Source of the DNA: Delphinus delphis
Taxonomy: Eukaryota > Chordata > Mammalia > Artiodactyla > Delphinidae
NCBI RefSeq assembly: GCF_949987515.2
Contig: NC_082695.1
Span: 87,133,604-87,197,603 of the forward strand
Reading direction: 5' to 3'
Length of the DNA: 64,000 nt
The position numbers and the translations under genes were made by a program. Shown in pieces: positions 23,881-35,400 of the stretch. The stretch's first letter is position 1. Every line of letters starts with the position of its first letter. The notes beneath the pieces are model-generated. The model made no database searches, had not been told where the DNA came from, and worked only from the letters and a program-made list of their open reading frames with translations.

Positions 23881-24540
23881 CTTGCCTTACCTCCTACTCT
23901 GGCCCTGATCCTTGCTTTAATGCACTTGTTCTGCATTGATAATATGGACGAGCGAGGAAGAGGTTGGTTACCTTCCTTCGTTTTGCATTGGCCATTACTT
24001 CATATTGCATGTTGGGCATTTTTAAATTAGACTTGCTTACTGTGAACAAAAAGAAAGATGTACCGTGTGATGCCAACTACTTTAAACTAATAATAATAAT
24101 ACAGGCAATGATAAAATCGGCTTGTTACAGCCCCAAAGATTCATATCTCAAATGATCCCAGACAGTGGCTACTTCATGCCCGAATCAGGGTCGTGGAACT
24201 GTTTACTTCACAGGACACTGGACGTGGTCTGTGACATCGGGAAACCTCATATATGTTTGCAAATGGAGATGGTCCAGGGCACTCATCCTCCGTGTAACTC
24301 AATTCACATCACCCATTATGTGAATGAGATGTGAAAAATAATTTCCTGTATCTCGGAGTATCGCAGCTCTAAGTGGATTGCTGGCTCTGGCCCATGGAAA
24401 ATAACAAAGTGATAGCGCCCACAGGACCGCCCCAGGCAGAGGTACCTCCTCCAAGCTTGGTGGAGAGCTGCTACCGTGTGATTCAAGGGAAACCACCATC
24501 CTGCTTTAGTGACACAAAATATAATGACCCCCAGTTACAA
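23881..24540. other. Unique DNA, no gene seen
   Basis: Mixed-composition DNA with short frames only. Nothing recognised. Confidence 0.5.
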
Positions 24541-25050
24541 TACTGTGTTTGAAGAGCTAGCTTTTAGCTCTTCAAAATTACGTCCCCTAATTAGAGGCAT
24601 GTGATCCGTAAGTTATCTTCTGGCTATAAATTATAATCCATATTCGTAGGCACGTGAATTTCACCTTCTCTGGAGCAGCCCTTATGCAAACAGTAATAGT
24701 CGGTGTGTCATTAGAGCATACCGCCAATTAATTCTCAGAATGATCAATGGGAAGAATGTCCTTTCCCCCATATCTGGTTTATTTATGTGCTCCCATTAAT
24801 TATGCCTAATTTTCTGTTAGCACTTCTCTTCCTAATGTAATTCAATTTAAGCATATCTTTCTAGAGACTTATTAATAGGTAGGGTCATTTATATTGTGTA
24901 GCACAAATATTTTATAATCCACTAATCTTGACAAAAAGGCAATGCCTTCCTGATAAAAAATGCATGAGAAGTAATGGTTCCCTATTAATAACTTATTAGG
25001 TCAGATCACACAGTTTGAGGTGTCTATTACACTTTAATTTTATCAGATTT
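24541..25050. promoter_or_regulatory. Conserved-looking AT-rich block with homeodomain-type cores
   Basis: Unique DNA with several TAATT/AATTA cores (CCCCTAATTAGAGG, CGCCAATTAATTCTC, CCCATTAATTATGCC) and CTTATGCAAAC at 24681-24691, a near match to the POU octamer. A 9-bp stem hairpin lies at 24551-24573. This texture is typical of conserved non-coding developmental enhancers, but such AT words are also common by chance. Confidence 0.3.
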
Positions 25051-25224
25051 CTTCCTCTGGAATTTGTCACACTTTCTTTATCTTTCGATTTCGATTGTTT
25101 TTCGTATCACCCTGCCTTGGCCACCCCAAACAGTCCTCCTCTGTGGCTTTGCAATCTCAGAGGCGGGTAAAGAGCCACGAGGCTGTGCCAGAGGGAGTCC
25201 GGGAGAGGGAACGACCCCATTTGT

Positions 25225-25445
25225 CTTAAAGGGCCCTCTCTTCCTTATGAGACACGTTAATAATCAATGGATCCTGAGTTATCTTTGGTTCACACACCCT
25301 TTCAAACATCTGATGTTAGCAACCAACCTTCCCTCAGAGAATACATACTTACACAGAAAATTAAAATCTAATTTCAGAGGATTTATAGAAATCTTAGAAT
25401 TAATCCATAAATTTTTAGGGGTCAAAGAAACACGGTTGAGGACCT
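25225..25445 (+). mobile_element. Ancient interspersed repeat, family uncertain
   Basis: TTCACACACCCTTTCAAACA, ATCTGATG, TTCCCTCAGAGAATACATAC, ATCTAATTTCAGAGGATTTA and the GGTTGAGGACCTTTA end follow the order of an old mammalian repeat that I recall as 'cacagaccctttgaaaacctgatg ... aggttaagaacccc', possibly a hAT-type fossil. The 129-codon frame at 25064-25453 overlaps it and is not a gene. Confidence 0.4.
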
Positions 25446-25689
25446 TTAGCTAAAATTACCATGTTAATTATATCTAGATACTTTGGCTAATAACATGAGC
25501 TGAATAGATATGATTTTTAAAAATCCTGTCCGTCATCGCCAAGGTATGATGTAATGGTATTTGATTTGCCCTTCTAAATTCTTCCACCTAGACTTAAAAC
25601 ATTTCCGTGGAATGGCAAAGTCTTTCCCGAGGTCCTGGGGTGGGGCTATCTGCATTCAGGTAACTACATCGGGAGAGAAAGGGGAAATG

Positions 25690-25800
25690 TCTGCAGGAAA
25701 ATAGTGACCAATTTTCTTAGGCAAGATGTTAGACTTCTGTCTTCTCATCTGTAAAGTGAGAGGATGAACAGTTATTTAAAATGCCCCTTCCAATGCTGAT
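25690..25800 (+). mobile_element. MIR SINE remnant
   Basis: TCTTCTCATCTGTAAAGTGA followed by GAGGATGAACAG and AATGCCCCTTCCAATGC matches the MIR core and its 3' side in plus orientation. About 110 bp can be followed; it is old. A run of about 15 A lies downstream at 25826-25840. Confidence 0.6.
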
Positions 25801-25840
25801 AAAATTATATGAATGTGCAAAAGCAAAAAAAAAAAAAAAG

Positions 25841-26492
25841 TCACGATTAGGGTACATGAGCAGAAATAATTTATGGTGAAGAAGTGATGCAAGTCGTCTT
25901 CGGAGAGAAGCCGGGAGGGTGGCCACTGGGTGAGCAGGTTTCTGATGGTCTGAGTTCCCACTGGAGCCTTAAACACTATTTGTACCCAGCTCTGTTACAT
26001 TGTGGGTAGAAAGCCTGTGTGTACTAGCCCAGCAGTCAGTTATTTAAAAATACAATGTAAATGCAAAATTATCACCTGGATAAGATGTGGTCCAGGTTAC
26101 TTTGCTGACAACAAGATTCCTCACTAGCAAGTGAACGGCTGAGGAACTGCTTTCGAAGATACTTGGGTGGGGCTACTAGCAAATTAAGTGACCTTTGAGG
26201 CTTCCATAAAAAAGATGAAAAAGACCAGCAGCCAAATTAGATTAAAATGACAATATCAACCCTTACATATAATTAATAGCTATTTGAGTAACACTATTAA
26301 TTTGGAGGAATACATTTATTAAACTTCCTTAGGAAAATGGAGTCAACTTATGCCATTACTAAATTAGGTTTGATGTCTTAAAAGTCAGCAGCAAACTTTA
26401 CCCTAAGATTAAATTCTCCATCCTCTAAATATATTTTATTTTTGCCTGTTTGAAAAACATTTTTCTAAAATGTTTATTATTTATGTTTTTAC
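25841..26492. other. Unique AT-rich DNA, no gene seen
   Basis: About 26200-26440 contains TACATATAATTAATAGCTAT and ACACTATTAATTTGGAGG and looks like conserved unique DNA. No gene or repeat is recognised. Confidence 0.45.
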
Positions 26493-26494
26493 TA

Positions 26495-26925
26495 CAGAAA
26501 GTCCCCTACATATGAATGAGTCCTGTTCCGAGAGTGCATTCGTAAGTCCAATTTGTTTGTAAGTCCAACAAAGTTAGCCTAGGTACCCAACTAACACAAT
26601 AGGCTATACAGTACTGTACTGTAATAGGTTTATAATACTTTTCACACAAATAATACATAAAAAACAAACACAAAAAAATACAGCCCCTTGAAAAGTACAG
26701 TAGTACAGCACAACAGCTGGCATACAGGGGCTGGCATCAAGTGAACAGGCAAGAGGTTACTGACTGGAGGAGGGAGAGGAGGTGGGAGATGGTAGAGCTG
26801 AAGGATCCTTAGCAACAGGGGATGGAGGGTGAGCTGCAATTTCACTCACGCCTGATGTTGATGGAACGCACGTTCACATCTTTGAAAGTTCGCAACTTGA
26901 AGGTTAGTATGAAGGGGACTTACTG
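26495..26925 (+). mobile_element. Tc/mariner-type MITE with TA duplications
   Basis: Terminal inverted repeats CAGAAAGTCCCCT (26495-26507) and AGGGGACTTACTG (26913-26925, reading CAGTAAGTCCCCT inverted) match at 12 of 13 positions and are flanked by TA at 26493-26494 and 26926-26927. The interior has repeated GTAAGTCCAA words and AGTACTGTACTGTAATAGGT. I recall this as an internally deleted mammalian Tc/mariner family. The minus-strand 67-codon frame at 26845-26642 may be a transposase remnant but cannot be functional. Strand is nominal. Confidence 0.92.
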
Positions 26926-27044
26926 TATTAATATCAGCATTTATCTATAAATCTCATGGTGTCCTGAAGATTCATTTGAATAAAAGAAAGTTGGACAATA
27001 TTATATTAGGCAATATAATATTATGCATTATATATGAATTAATC

Positions 27045-27062
27045 TTGTGTGTGTGTGTGTGA
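27045..27062. repeat. Short (GT)n microsatellite
   Basis: About eight GT units follow AATCTTGT. Too short to be a strong length polymorphism. Confidence 0.85.
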
Positions 27063-27170
27063 ATTTTTTCCCCCAAACACTTCCTAAGTTCATCATTTGG
27101 ACAAAGGCACCTGGGTTGACATACTTACTAAAATGTAATTCCTTTGGATTCTACTCGTAATTATTTATAG

Positions 27171-27255
27171 CAGACATTTACTCAACGTGCAAGCTCTGGG
27201 CCAGGTTTAGGCGATAAGGATGCAGACAAAAGTAAGTTAACACAAGTTCTTACTC
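27171..27255 (-). mobile_element. L2 LINE 3' end remnant
   Basis: AGACATTTACTCAACGTGCA, CTGGGCCAGGTTTAGGCGAT and GATGCAGACAAAAGTAAG follow the reverse complement of the L2 3' end ('tattgagcgcctactgtgccaggc ... ggatacagacaaaac'). Old and short. Confidence 0.55.
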
Positions 27256-27299
27256 CTGAGCAAAGGGAAAACACATAATATATATTAAAGTTCCTGCTT

Positions 27300-27470
27300 G
27301 TAACATTGATTCAACTCTTCACAACTCTATGAGCGATAATCAGATGACTGTAGACTTGGAAAGAGAACACTCTGGGTTAAATCATTTACTCAACTTCATA
27401 CAGATGATAAATAACAAAGCCAGAATTTGAACTCAGCTTGCCCTGATTTCATAATCCTACACTCTTTTAT
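27300..27470 (-). mobile_element. MIR SINE remnant
   Basis: ACAACTCTATGAGCGATAAT, TTAAATCATTTACTCAACTT, then ATAACAAAGCCAGAATTTGA and ACTCAGCTTGCCCTGA follow the reverse complement of the MIR core, including the typical 'cagagccaggatttgaacccag' word in diverged form. About 170 bp. Confidence 0.65.
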
Positions 27471-30400
27471 TAAATATAATAATAGAGTAGCTATAAAGGC
27501 AATAATACACAACTAGATGACAAAAGGGCAGTTTAGATAATTGCTTTAATAGATTATCAGGAGAAACCTCTGTGGGCTGAAATGGACAGGACCTGTTGCA
27601 TGGAGAAGCCTGAGGCTGGGGGAAGCATCCAGCAGGCGACGAAGATTTCATGGAGCAAAATAAGGAGACAGGCCTGCACCAGGTAGATTCTGGGAAGTAA
27701 ACGGCTTTGTCAGGAAGAAGCTGGAAATGTTTGCCGAGGGTCGTGAGTACTAAGCTGAGAGATGCATACGTTTTTACCTGCAAGAACTTAGCCCTACAGG
27801 GTTTTTCTGAGCCAGATTATTAAACCATTATTATACCATTTAATAATTATTAAACCGTTATTGTACACAAAGGGAGATTCATTTCCGGTGATCTTCAGAA
27901 TGAACTAGGAAGACAGTGAAGATGCTGTCCCAGCAGCAGAGGTGGGATTTACAACGGGCTGGTTGGCTGCCCCCAGTACTCTGGAAAGGAAGTGTCCGTG
28001 GAAACCTTGGGAAGAAACAGTCCACCTGGTGATAAGTTGGGGAAGAAGGGTGTGGCAAAGAGAGGAATCAAAGCTGTTGGGGGATCGGGGCCTGTATGAC
28101 CAATGGGGAGGTGAGACCTGAGGTCAAGGTTGGGATGGAGACGTCAACTTGACATGTAGAGTTTGTGAGCCTCATGGGAGGTCCTGTTGCTGAAGCTTCT
28201 CTCTTCCAGGTCTAGAAAGTTTTTAGAATGGGAACCTTGATCTGGGGCTCAGCTGCACTGAGGTGATGGTTTAAACCTTCAGAATAAACTGTTTCCCTCC
28301 TACAAAGTGAGAGAGAAGAACATGATTTTTGAGGAATGTAATTGCTGAAGACTTAAAGCAGGAAGGGAAAAAAGCTTGGGAGCAGTTGGGCGCAGAGACC
28401 CCAAGCACGAGAGCATCTCGGGACGGGGGGCCTGTGGCGGGGGGGGGCCCCCGGGTGTGTCAAGGCTCAAAGGGGTCACCAGACCACAGGATCCAGAAGG
28501 ACTGTTACTGTGCTCACTGCATGGTTTCTGGTGACCTCGGGGAGGAAACTTTAAGAGAAGACCAAGAGCCAGCTGGCTTGAAGTTAAGGATCGTTGGCTG
28601 GTGTGTAAGTAAAGGCAATGGCCATGGCCCTTTTGCGTAAGACAACTGTCTGTCAAAGGAGAGAGTATCCAGTAGCAGCAAGGATCAGTGGGGACAGGAA
28701 ATGCATTTTCTCTCTCTTGCCCTCTCCCCCACCAGTCCAGGCTGGAAGATGGAGAGATTTGAAGTCAAACACGAAGTGAGAAAGGTGAGGAATGACTGGA
28801 GATGGAGATGCTCACCATCGTGCAGTTAAGGAAAGAGCAAAAGCAAGCCAAGGAGACGGTATGTTTGTGAGTTTCTTAGTCTAATAAAGACAATCGTTCT
28901 TCAGTGAGGCTGAGAGAAGGATGAAACGACCTGGGCGGTGCCTGGATTTACTTTGACAGGAGTTGGGATAATCTGGGGGCTCAGCCTGGCTTCCTGGCCA
29001 ACTGGGTGGTGGACGGATTCCCAGCGAGGAAGTGGGCTTGGGGGGACATCAATCCCTGATCGCCGTTCAGCAAAGACCTACCGTGCACCGGGAAGAGGCC
29101 TCGCAGCTGGGGAGCTAGGAAGGCTTCCTGGGGCTGGAGAGTTCTGCAGAGGCACATCGGAGGACCGCTGTGCACAGTGCATGGGACAGCTGGTTTTTAG
29201 TGCCATGTGGTCCTGGTCAGAGTGGAGAAGTGAGAGGCTAAGCGCTGGCCGACTGTTAGGGCATTGATTGAGTAAACAGGACAAAAGTCAAGTGGGCCCC
29301 AGAGTCAGGATGTTCTCTGGGACATCATTTAAGTAGTTGATTACAGCATCTGATTGGTGAAGAATCTATTACTTTTCAGGAGTGCTTTAGAGTATAAAGC
29401 ACTTATATATCCTTTATCTCAGAAAGTCAAATGTACCTATAAAGAGGCTAATAGGCTGGGTGAAGTGAGCGGGTTAGGTAATTTGAGATCCCAGCGAAAC
29501 AGTCGTAAGAGGAATCAATTAAGGCTGTGGTCGGAGATGGGCAGCATTGAGCTTGAGAGGGCCGGCACGCTGATCAGTCCAGTTTAGGACCCAGCAGGTG
29601 GACAGGCCAAGGCTGGGGTCTTAGGGGTCCTGTTGCGGGGAGTCTGCCTGCAGCTGGGAAGGGTTAACCCAGCTCGCTGCGGGCAAACGCCTTCTGAAGT
29701 GTGAGCAGGGAGACGCCTGAACCCGCGTAAGGCCCAACCCGGGCCTCATCAGACCTTGACTATGAGGGTGGGTGTGAGTGTGAAGAAAGCCTTGAGGGAA
29801 GAATCCAGGGGGGCAGACGGGAAGGGGCATCGGGGTGGAGGTGGAGAGAGTCCATCACTAACACCCCCCAGCCTGGGCACATCTGAGGGACACTTGAGCA
29901 GTCCTGGGGCCAGACCCAGAGCCAGGAGGGAGCTGCCCGGCCTATGACCCTATGAGCACCCGCTGGGGTGTGTGTCACCCTCAGGGAGTGCCCTGAGCGC
30001 AGGGGGGCCGGGCACTAGCTGAGGGAAGTCCCCGCAGTGACCCCTAGAGGGAGTGATGGGGGGATGAGAAATGGGGCAGGTGCTGGGCCCCCCGAGGGAC
30101 CCTGAGGCAGTGGAAGAGGCGGCAGGGACTTTACTCAGACACCAAACTCATTTACACACAACACTAAACCTAGAGGAACTGCAGTCTGAAACTGGTGAAA
30201 ATGTGTACGTCAGTCTTGTTTTCCGTCACTCTTGTTCACATTTGTGGTCTGAACGGAGATGTGCTATGGTTTACTTCTTTGAATCCTTTTAAATAATGAT
30301 CATGTTGTAGGAGCACAAAAGAAATGGTGAGTGATGTGGAAAACAGAAAACCTTCTCTGGAAGGCTCCACCTCCATTTCTAAAAGGAGTGTGGCCTGGGG

Positions 30401-30600
30401 TTGGCAGGAGACTTCCTTACGTCCTTCAGAAAAGTCTTCCAACGGAAGGTCATTGTGATTTTCCAAACCCATAAATATTTTTATTCAGATTAAGAATCAT
30501 AAAAATATAATCCATGATTCCTGAACACATCATTCCCTGAACATGTTTAAGGACAAAAGAACGAAACTTTCTTTTCTCATTAGGAATCTCATTCTGGGCT
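27471..30600. other. Unique DNA, G-rich in part, no gene seen
   Basis: No gene or clear repeat is recognised in about 3.1 kb. 28400-28480 has long G and C runs (GGGGGGGG near 28440), and 29560-30120 is GC-rich. Frames of 100-118 codons on both strands at 28300-28656 and 28938-29267 overlap each other and show no domain. Purine-rich words suggest an old LTR or LINE could be hidden here, but I cannot name one. Confidence 0.45.
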
Positions 30601-30656
30601 TTTTTTTTTTTTTTTAATAATATATATATATATTATATATATATTTAAATTAAAGT
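30601..30656. repeat. T-run and (TA)n low-complexity tract
   Basis: About 15 T are followed by TAATATATATATATATTATA and similar words. Simple AT sequence without a recognisable parent element. Confidence 0.9.
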
Positions 30657-31289
30657 TTACTCATTCCAGATTATTTTTTATTTTTAATTAAAATTTAAGA
30701 ACATGGATTTAAAATATGAAAATGACTTCCTCAAATGTTACGGGGCTCTGTCATTTTTCTAATAATTTTTACAAGATTAATAATTTTATCAGATTAATTT
30801 CATCCTGTAAAAGGGTATTGCCAATTTCCACTAAAGGGATTCTAAACTCAAAAGTATGCACCCGTGAACTACGAAATACAGTTTTAAAATGTAGGGCAAA
30901 TTATTGCCCGAGAAAGCTCTGTGGGCTGCAGCATGGCTCACCCACTCCGCTTTCCCAGCGTACAGCTCACTGTATGGAAATTCTCCTCGATAGCCTGCTG
31001 TTCATTATTAAATTTCAAGCGTGTTGTTTAGGCAAGTATGTTACATCAACACGATATTGTTCTCTCCTTGACTCCCTGACCCCCTCCACTCCATCTAGAT
31101 ACCAACTCCAGCAAGAAGGACCTGACAGCCATCAGAATATCCTTCTGTCAAACACCAACTCTTCCTCCCTATTGTAAGAATATCAAACAGAAAATGTAAA
31201 CAACATTCTGGAAATGATGGTACAAAATGGCCCTCCTACGACACTGTAGGTGGAACAAAAGCCCCTTTCTGGCATTTGTAGCATCAGCA
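30657..31289. other. Unique DNA, no gene seen
   Basis: The 153-codon plus-strand frame at 30716-31177 is the longest here. Its product begins Met-Lys-Met-Thr-Ser-Ser, has no signal, domain or repeat that I recognise, and lies in AT-rich DNA. I treat it as chance. Confidence 0.45.
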
Positions 31290-31520
31290 GCTGCAGGCTG
31301 ATGCATTTGGCTTTCTGTTAAACAGAGGCTGGAGTGTAAAAATAGACACTGGCATTGATTGGAAGCTTACGCCTGTTGCAGTTCCACAGATTTAGCAAGT
31401 TCACTAATCGCTATCAATTAAAACCTCTGCCTTGTTGGTGCATGAATTATTCACAATAGTGCACACCATCTCAGGGCTTTTAGAAATATTTATTGCAGCC
31501 AAATGCAGAAATAGTGAAAT
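31290..31520. promoter_or_regulatory. Conserved-looking unique block
   Basis: Unique DNA with AGCTGCAGGCTGATGCATTT, AGTTCACTAATCGCTATCAA and GTGCATGAATTATTCACAAT. The texture resembles conserved non-coding elements: no simple repeats, no transposon similarity, and homeodomain-type cores. Inference only. Confidence 0.3.
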
Positions 31521-32149
31521 TCAACCTGAGAAAGATAAAGAATGTGTTTTAACTTGTAAACACAGTGAAAGTAGCCATGTTAGCCTAATTATTGGAATAT
31601 ACATTTGGCAATCCACGATAGGTGTACGCTATACAGATATTTCTGATCCCTGATAGACTTATAACAAATTTTGATCAGTTTCTTTTAGACTTTACTTTAA
31701 AAACATCTAAGAAATATTACCTAAATTAAAAAGCCATCTAGTCCAGCCATAAATATGCAAATATTGACATACACATATACAAATACACAGGAATACGATT
31801 ATATCAGTGACTGCCCATTTGTGAATTCTAAAGTCTGCTCCCTCCACTAAAAATTAGAATCAGAAATGTCAAAACAAACCAGTTGCTCTTTTGGAATCGA
31901 AGTCATATTGTTATATTTGTATTTGTTCTCAAACCTGTTGGCTGCTTTTGGTCACCATTTTGTAAAGTATCACTGTTTTCTCTTGAGCTCTTCCCCCAGC
32001 ATCACCACTGAGTCTTTCTTGGGGACTGGCTGTGAGTCTGTCCCACAGTGGCACCATCAGGGGAAACGGGTTCAGGGTGGCTGCTCGGTTACCTTGTACC
32101 TGTTTTACAATCGGAAACTCAGATCTTGCCATTTCCTTAACCTTCACAC
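31521..32149. other. Unique DNA, no gene seen
   Basis: Nothing recognised. The frames at 31866-32165 and 32032-32319 overlap and have no known domain. Confidence 0.5.
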
Positions 32150-32420
32150 CCACCGGCATCAGTGAAGTGGCTAAAAATTGCTCTAAAAGGGGAAAGGCAA
32201 TTGGAAGAGCGCATTCAACAATGATAATAACGCTGTCATTAAAGATTGATGAGAACTTTCAATTAGACCCCATTCCCAATCTGGAGCCGCTCAAGCCAGC
32301 TCTGCCTACTATGATCTAAAGCTTTGCAATAAAGATAAAAGGTCATTACAATCTATTGAATTCAATCATGACAAGTACATTTACCTGATGGCAGCATGTA
32401 TTACATACAAAAAACTAAAT
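32150..32420. promoter_or_regulatory. Conserved-looking unique block
   Basis: Contains AACGCTGTCATTAAAGATTG, GAACTTTCAATTAGACCCCA and ATCTATTGAATTCAATCATG. Unique, of balanced composition, and free of transposon similarity. A candidate conserved non-coding element by appearance only. Confidence 0.3.
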
Positions 32421-33484
32421 TAAAATAACATTATGGGCTGACTCAAATCCACATGAAAAAGGAAATTTAGAATGAAGGACAGATCAAATCTCAGGCTAAG
32501 AATAATTTGATTTGTAGTCCCTTTTTGTTGCAGAAAAATACTTACTCTGTTGCCCATCCTGATTGACGCTGCCACTCTGGAGAAAGAGCACGCTTTCTTA
32601 GTAATGGATGCTTCAATAGAACAATTATAATATCTGGTCGCTAACAATAGACTGAAAGACATACCATTTAAGAAAACAATTCAGTAATTCTTAGGTAAGA
32701 ATAAATAGACATATAATTGTGCAAATATATGGTGAATATTATTATTTCGTAAATTTTAAGAATAGTGTTGAAACATATAAATATAAGATATTTTATAGAC
32801 ATATTACTACTGATTTTGATGCCTTACATATTGTATTTTTGACTGGAAAATTAAACATATTTATGTTGAAAAATGTAGCCCACATGTAAGAAGATATATT
32901 TTAGCACAAATATATGTATTTCTACATAAATCTATATGGCCACTGAAAGATATATTTTCTATCCTAATACCATTTATATCCATTCTATTTCTTAAGACCC
33001 CCAAATCTAAGTTATCAATAATTGATATGTTTTTGAACTTTGTCACTAACTGCACACTACTTAAAAAGTTAATGAATGAGGTTCTTGACTACAGACAGTG
33101 GAAAGTTCTTTACCGAAATAAATTCTAAAACGTGAGGAAACAGCAGCTCAGTAATAAAATGTATCGCTGTTTTTTAAAAGTAGGTTTAGGGGATCTTTTC
33201 TACATAATAACATAAATTATTGTCCCTCTTTGTTAAATATTATTTTAAAATCGTTACTTTTGTGACTATAAACAGAATAATCGGGGTCATTTGATCTGTA
33301 GTCACAGATGAGTCTTGAACAATGTAACCAGCTTTTGAAAAACAAAAGATTCCAGCACTACTGATAAAATTCAAATACCTACGCTTAACAGTTTTTCAAG
33401 CCCAAAACACTTTTTAACTAACTTGGCGGTGGATGACGAAGAAAATCGCCAAAATGATTTTCTAAGCATATTCTACATTAAAGC
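32421..33484. other. AT-rich unique DNA, no gene seen
   Basis: Strongly AT-rich, with TATATTTT-type words and frames below 81 codons. Nothing else visible. Confidence 0.5.
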
Positions 33485-33527
33485 AATAATTTATTTCTGT
33501 CCTAATTAAGGCCAGAAATAAATTATT
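33485..33527. repeat. Perfect 15-bp inverted repeat (hairpin)
   Basis: AATAATTTATTTCTG at 33485-33499 is exactly complementary to CAGAAATAAATTATT at 33513-33527, with a 13-base spacer that itself holds the near-palindrome CCTAATTAAGG. No mismatch in the stem. No transposon ends or TA duplications are evident, so it is not obviously a MITE. Confidence 0.93.
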
Positions 33528-33930
33528 ATCTTTACTCACAGCTTCTGTTCTAAGTTTCTGCCTGAAGCAGTGGAGGGTAGAACTCTTGAGTACTGAATTC
33601 CCCTAGAAATCTCTTCTGCTGCAATTTTAGTAGCAACGGATGTTTTCTCTGTTTTGGCTTATACAGTTTTCATTCAAGAAAATGTTACTATTCTATGTGC
33701 ATAGACAAGAAATAGTTTAACCCATTCAATGTTGCCTTTCTTAGCAGCGAATACATACAAGGGAAGGTGTCCTCGTCACCCTGTTGGTCTTCTCTCAGTT
33801 GAAGGCAAAGCAAGTGCACACGTGAACGTGTGTGGGTGTGTGCATCCGTGTCTTTGGACTTTAAATATTCCTTTTATATGAGAAATTCGTCTTTCTGAAA
33901 ACACATTATTGACTCTGTGTAGTGATTTCT
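33528..33930. other. Unique DNA, no gene seen
   Basis: A loose GT-rich stretch at about 33815-33850 (CACACGTGAACGTGTGTGGG) is not a true microsatellite. No gene is recognised. Confidence 0.5.
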
Positions 33931-33946
33931 ACCACGTGGTGGCAGC
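33931..33946 (+). promoter_or_regulatory. Possible CTCF-type motif
   Basis: ACCACGTGGTGGCAGCG resembles the CTCF core CCACNAGGTGGCAG, with one clear mismatch (T for A at the sixth base). Single-motif evidence; the centre is also a palindromic CACGTG E-box. Confidence 0.35.
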
Positions 33947-35264
33947 GTTGCACCGATGTAGAAGGCTGGGCTGTGACTTTCTCTTGAAATGGCAGAAATG
34001 AAAGTCAGTTTGGATTTCTCAGACAGCATCATTTGTACGTACAGGGCAATGCTATAAAAATGGTGCAGAACTAAATCCACAGTATTTTTTATAACATAAA
34101 TGTAGTCATTAAAATATGATCTAACTCAGGAGTCTTATTCCTAATAACTAAAGTAAATTTGTAGCATATGAGTTATGCTATTAACAAAAAAATCACAATT
34201 TTATTCATATCCATCTCTTTTTACTCATGGATTATTTTTTTGTATTTTGAACACCTCATTGGTGTGCAAACAGGATAGAAATATATGAGCCCTCCCATCT
34301 TTATCATTTAGTAATTCTGAGGGCTAAAGTCACATAACCAACATAGAGTTTCAATAATATTGAAATAATATTGAATGTGCATTTTGAAAATCCCCGACCT
34401 CAATTTTGCTGCCTTACGGGAATAGTATATATTGTCTGGGAATTAGTTCTATATTAAAGAATAAAACAAATGTTCATAAAAATTGAAAGATGCACATCCT
34501 ACAAGTAAAAGTGAAGCTTTATTATGTAAACTGTAATGCTTAAGTTGCCTGTTGAAATAGCGGACTTTGGTTAAAGATGTTCTATGCTTCATGACATAAG
34601 TTGACAATAAATGTCTCTGAGAGTTTTCTTCAGTGTATGATTTATGTTCTTTAGATGTAATTGAGGGCAAGATAGTTATTACGAAAATAGTCAGTACAAT
34701 ATTATGAGGATATTTTGACTGTACATATGTATTTTCACAAAAAGTTTTCTCAGTGTCAGTTCCAATTGCCCATTATAAATAATTAAAGCCAAATGGAAAT
34801 TATTTTTCACCTAAAGCAAACTCACTGGTCCAATGATGAGATGCATACAAGACACGTAAGTGGCCTGGGTGTAATAATAAGGGCAGATTATCCCAGTCTA
34901 TTTCAATTCCTTTGCAGAACACATCTCTAGACCACCTGAGAGGCAGGTACTGAGATGCTGGTGGGACCAGAGCCACAGCATCTTCCTGCAGCAGCTCCCA
35001 TGCACCCCTCACCTTCGTCCTCCTTCCCTCTCCTACACAGTTATCTGCTTTTCCAGTTTCTTGGTAAAAGGGAATGGAGAAATAGAAAATTCTTCAAAGC
35101 AAAAGTCTTCAAACAATGTCTTGTCCTGAATAAGCCCGATGACAGTGAGAGGCATTGTACGGCAGTAAAGTGATCCAGAGTTCCGAAATCATTCCAGCCT
35201 TTTGATCTCTAGAATATCTTGCATTTTTACTCTGTCTCAGTGGTTTCATCTGAAAGGGACATTT
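33947..35264. other. AT-rich unique DNA, no gene seen
   Basis: No gene or repeat is recognised. Frames reach at most 73 codons. Confidence 0.5.
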
Positions 35265-35400
35265 ATTCATGGATTCACTGTTTCTTTCAAAAATATATAT
35301 TGGGTACCATATGTTAACCAGATATAATGCCAGTCAAAAGGGAATAAGGTTTGGCTCCTTTGAAAAGTAACAGTAATTTGTGTTTCAATGGGATATTATA
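35265..35400 (-). mobile_element. Possible L2 LINE 3' end remnant
   Basis: TTCATGGATTCACTGTTTCT, AAATATATATTGGGTACCAT and AACCAGATATAATGCCAG recall the start of the L2 antisense strand ('tcattcatt...aaatatttattgggtacc'). Highly diverged and short. Confidence 0.4.

Noticed and set aside
28400..28480. G-quadruplex promoter at the long G and C runs
   Set aside because: The G runs are real but isolated, with no transcription-start or CpG-island context; too little to claim function.
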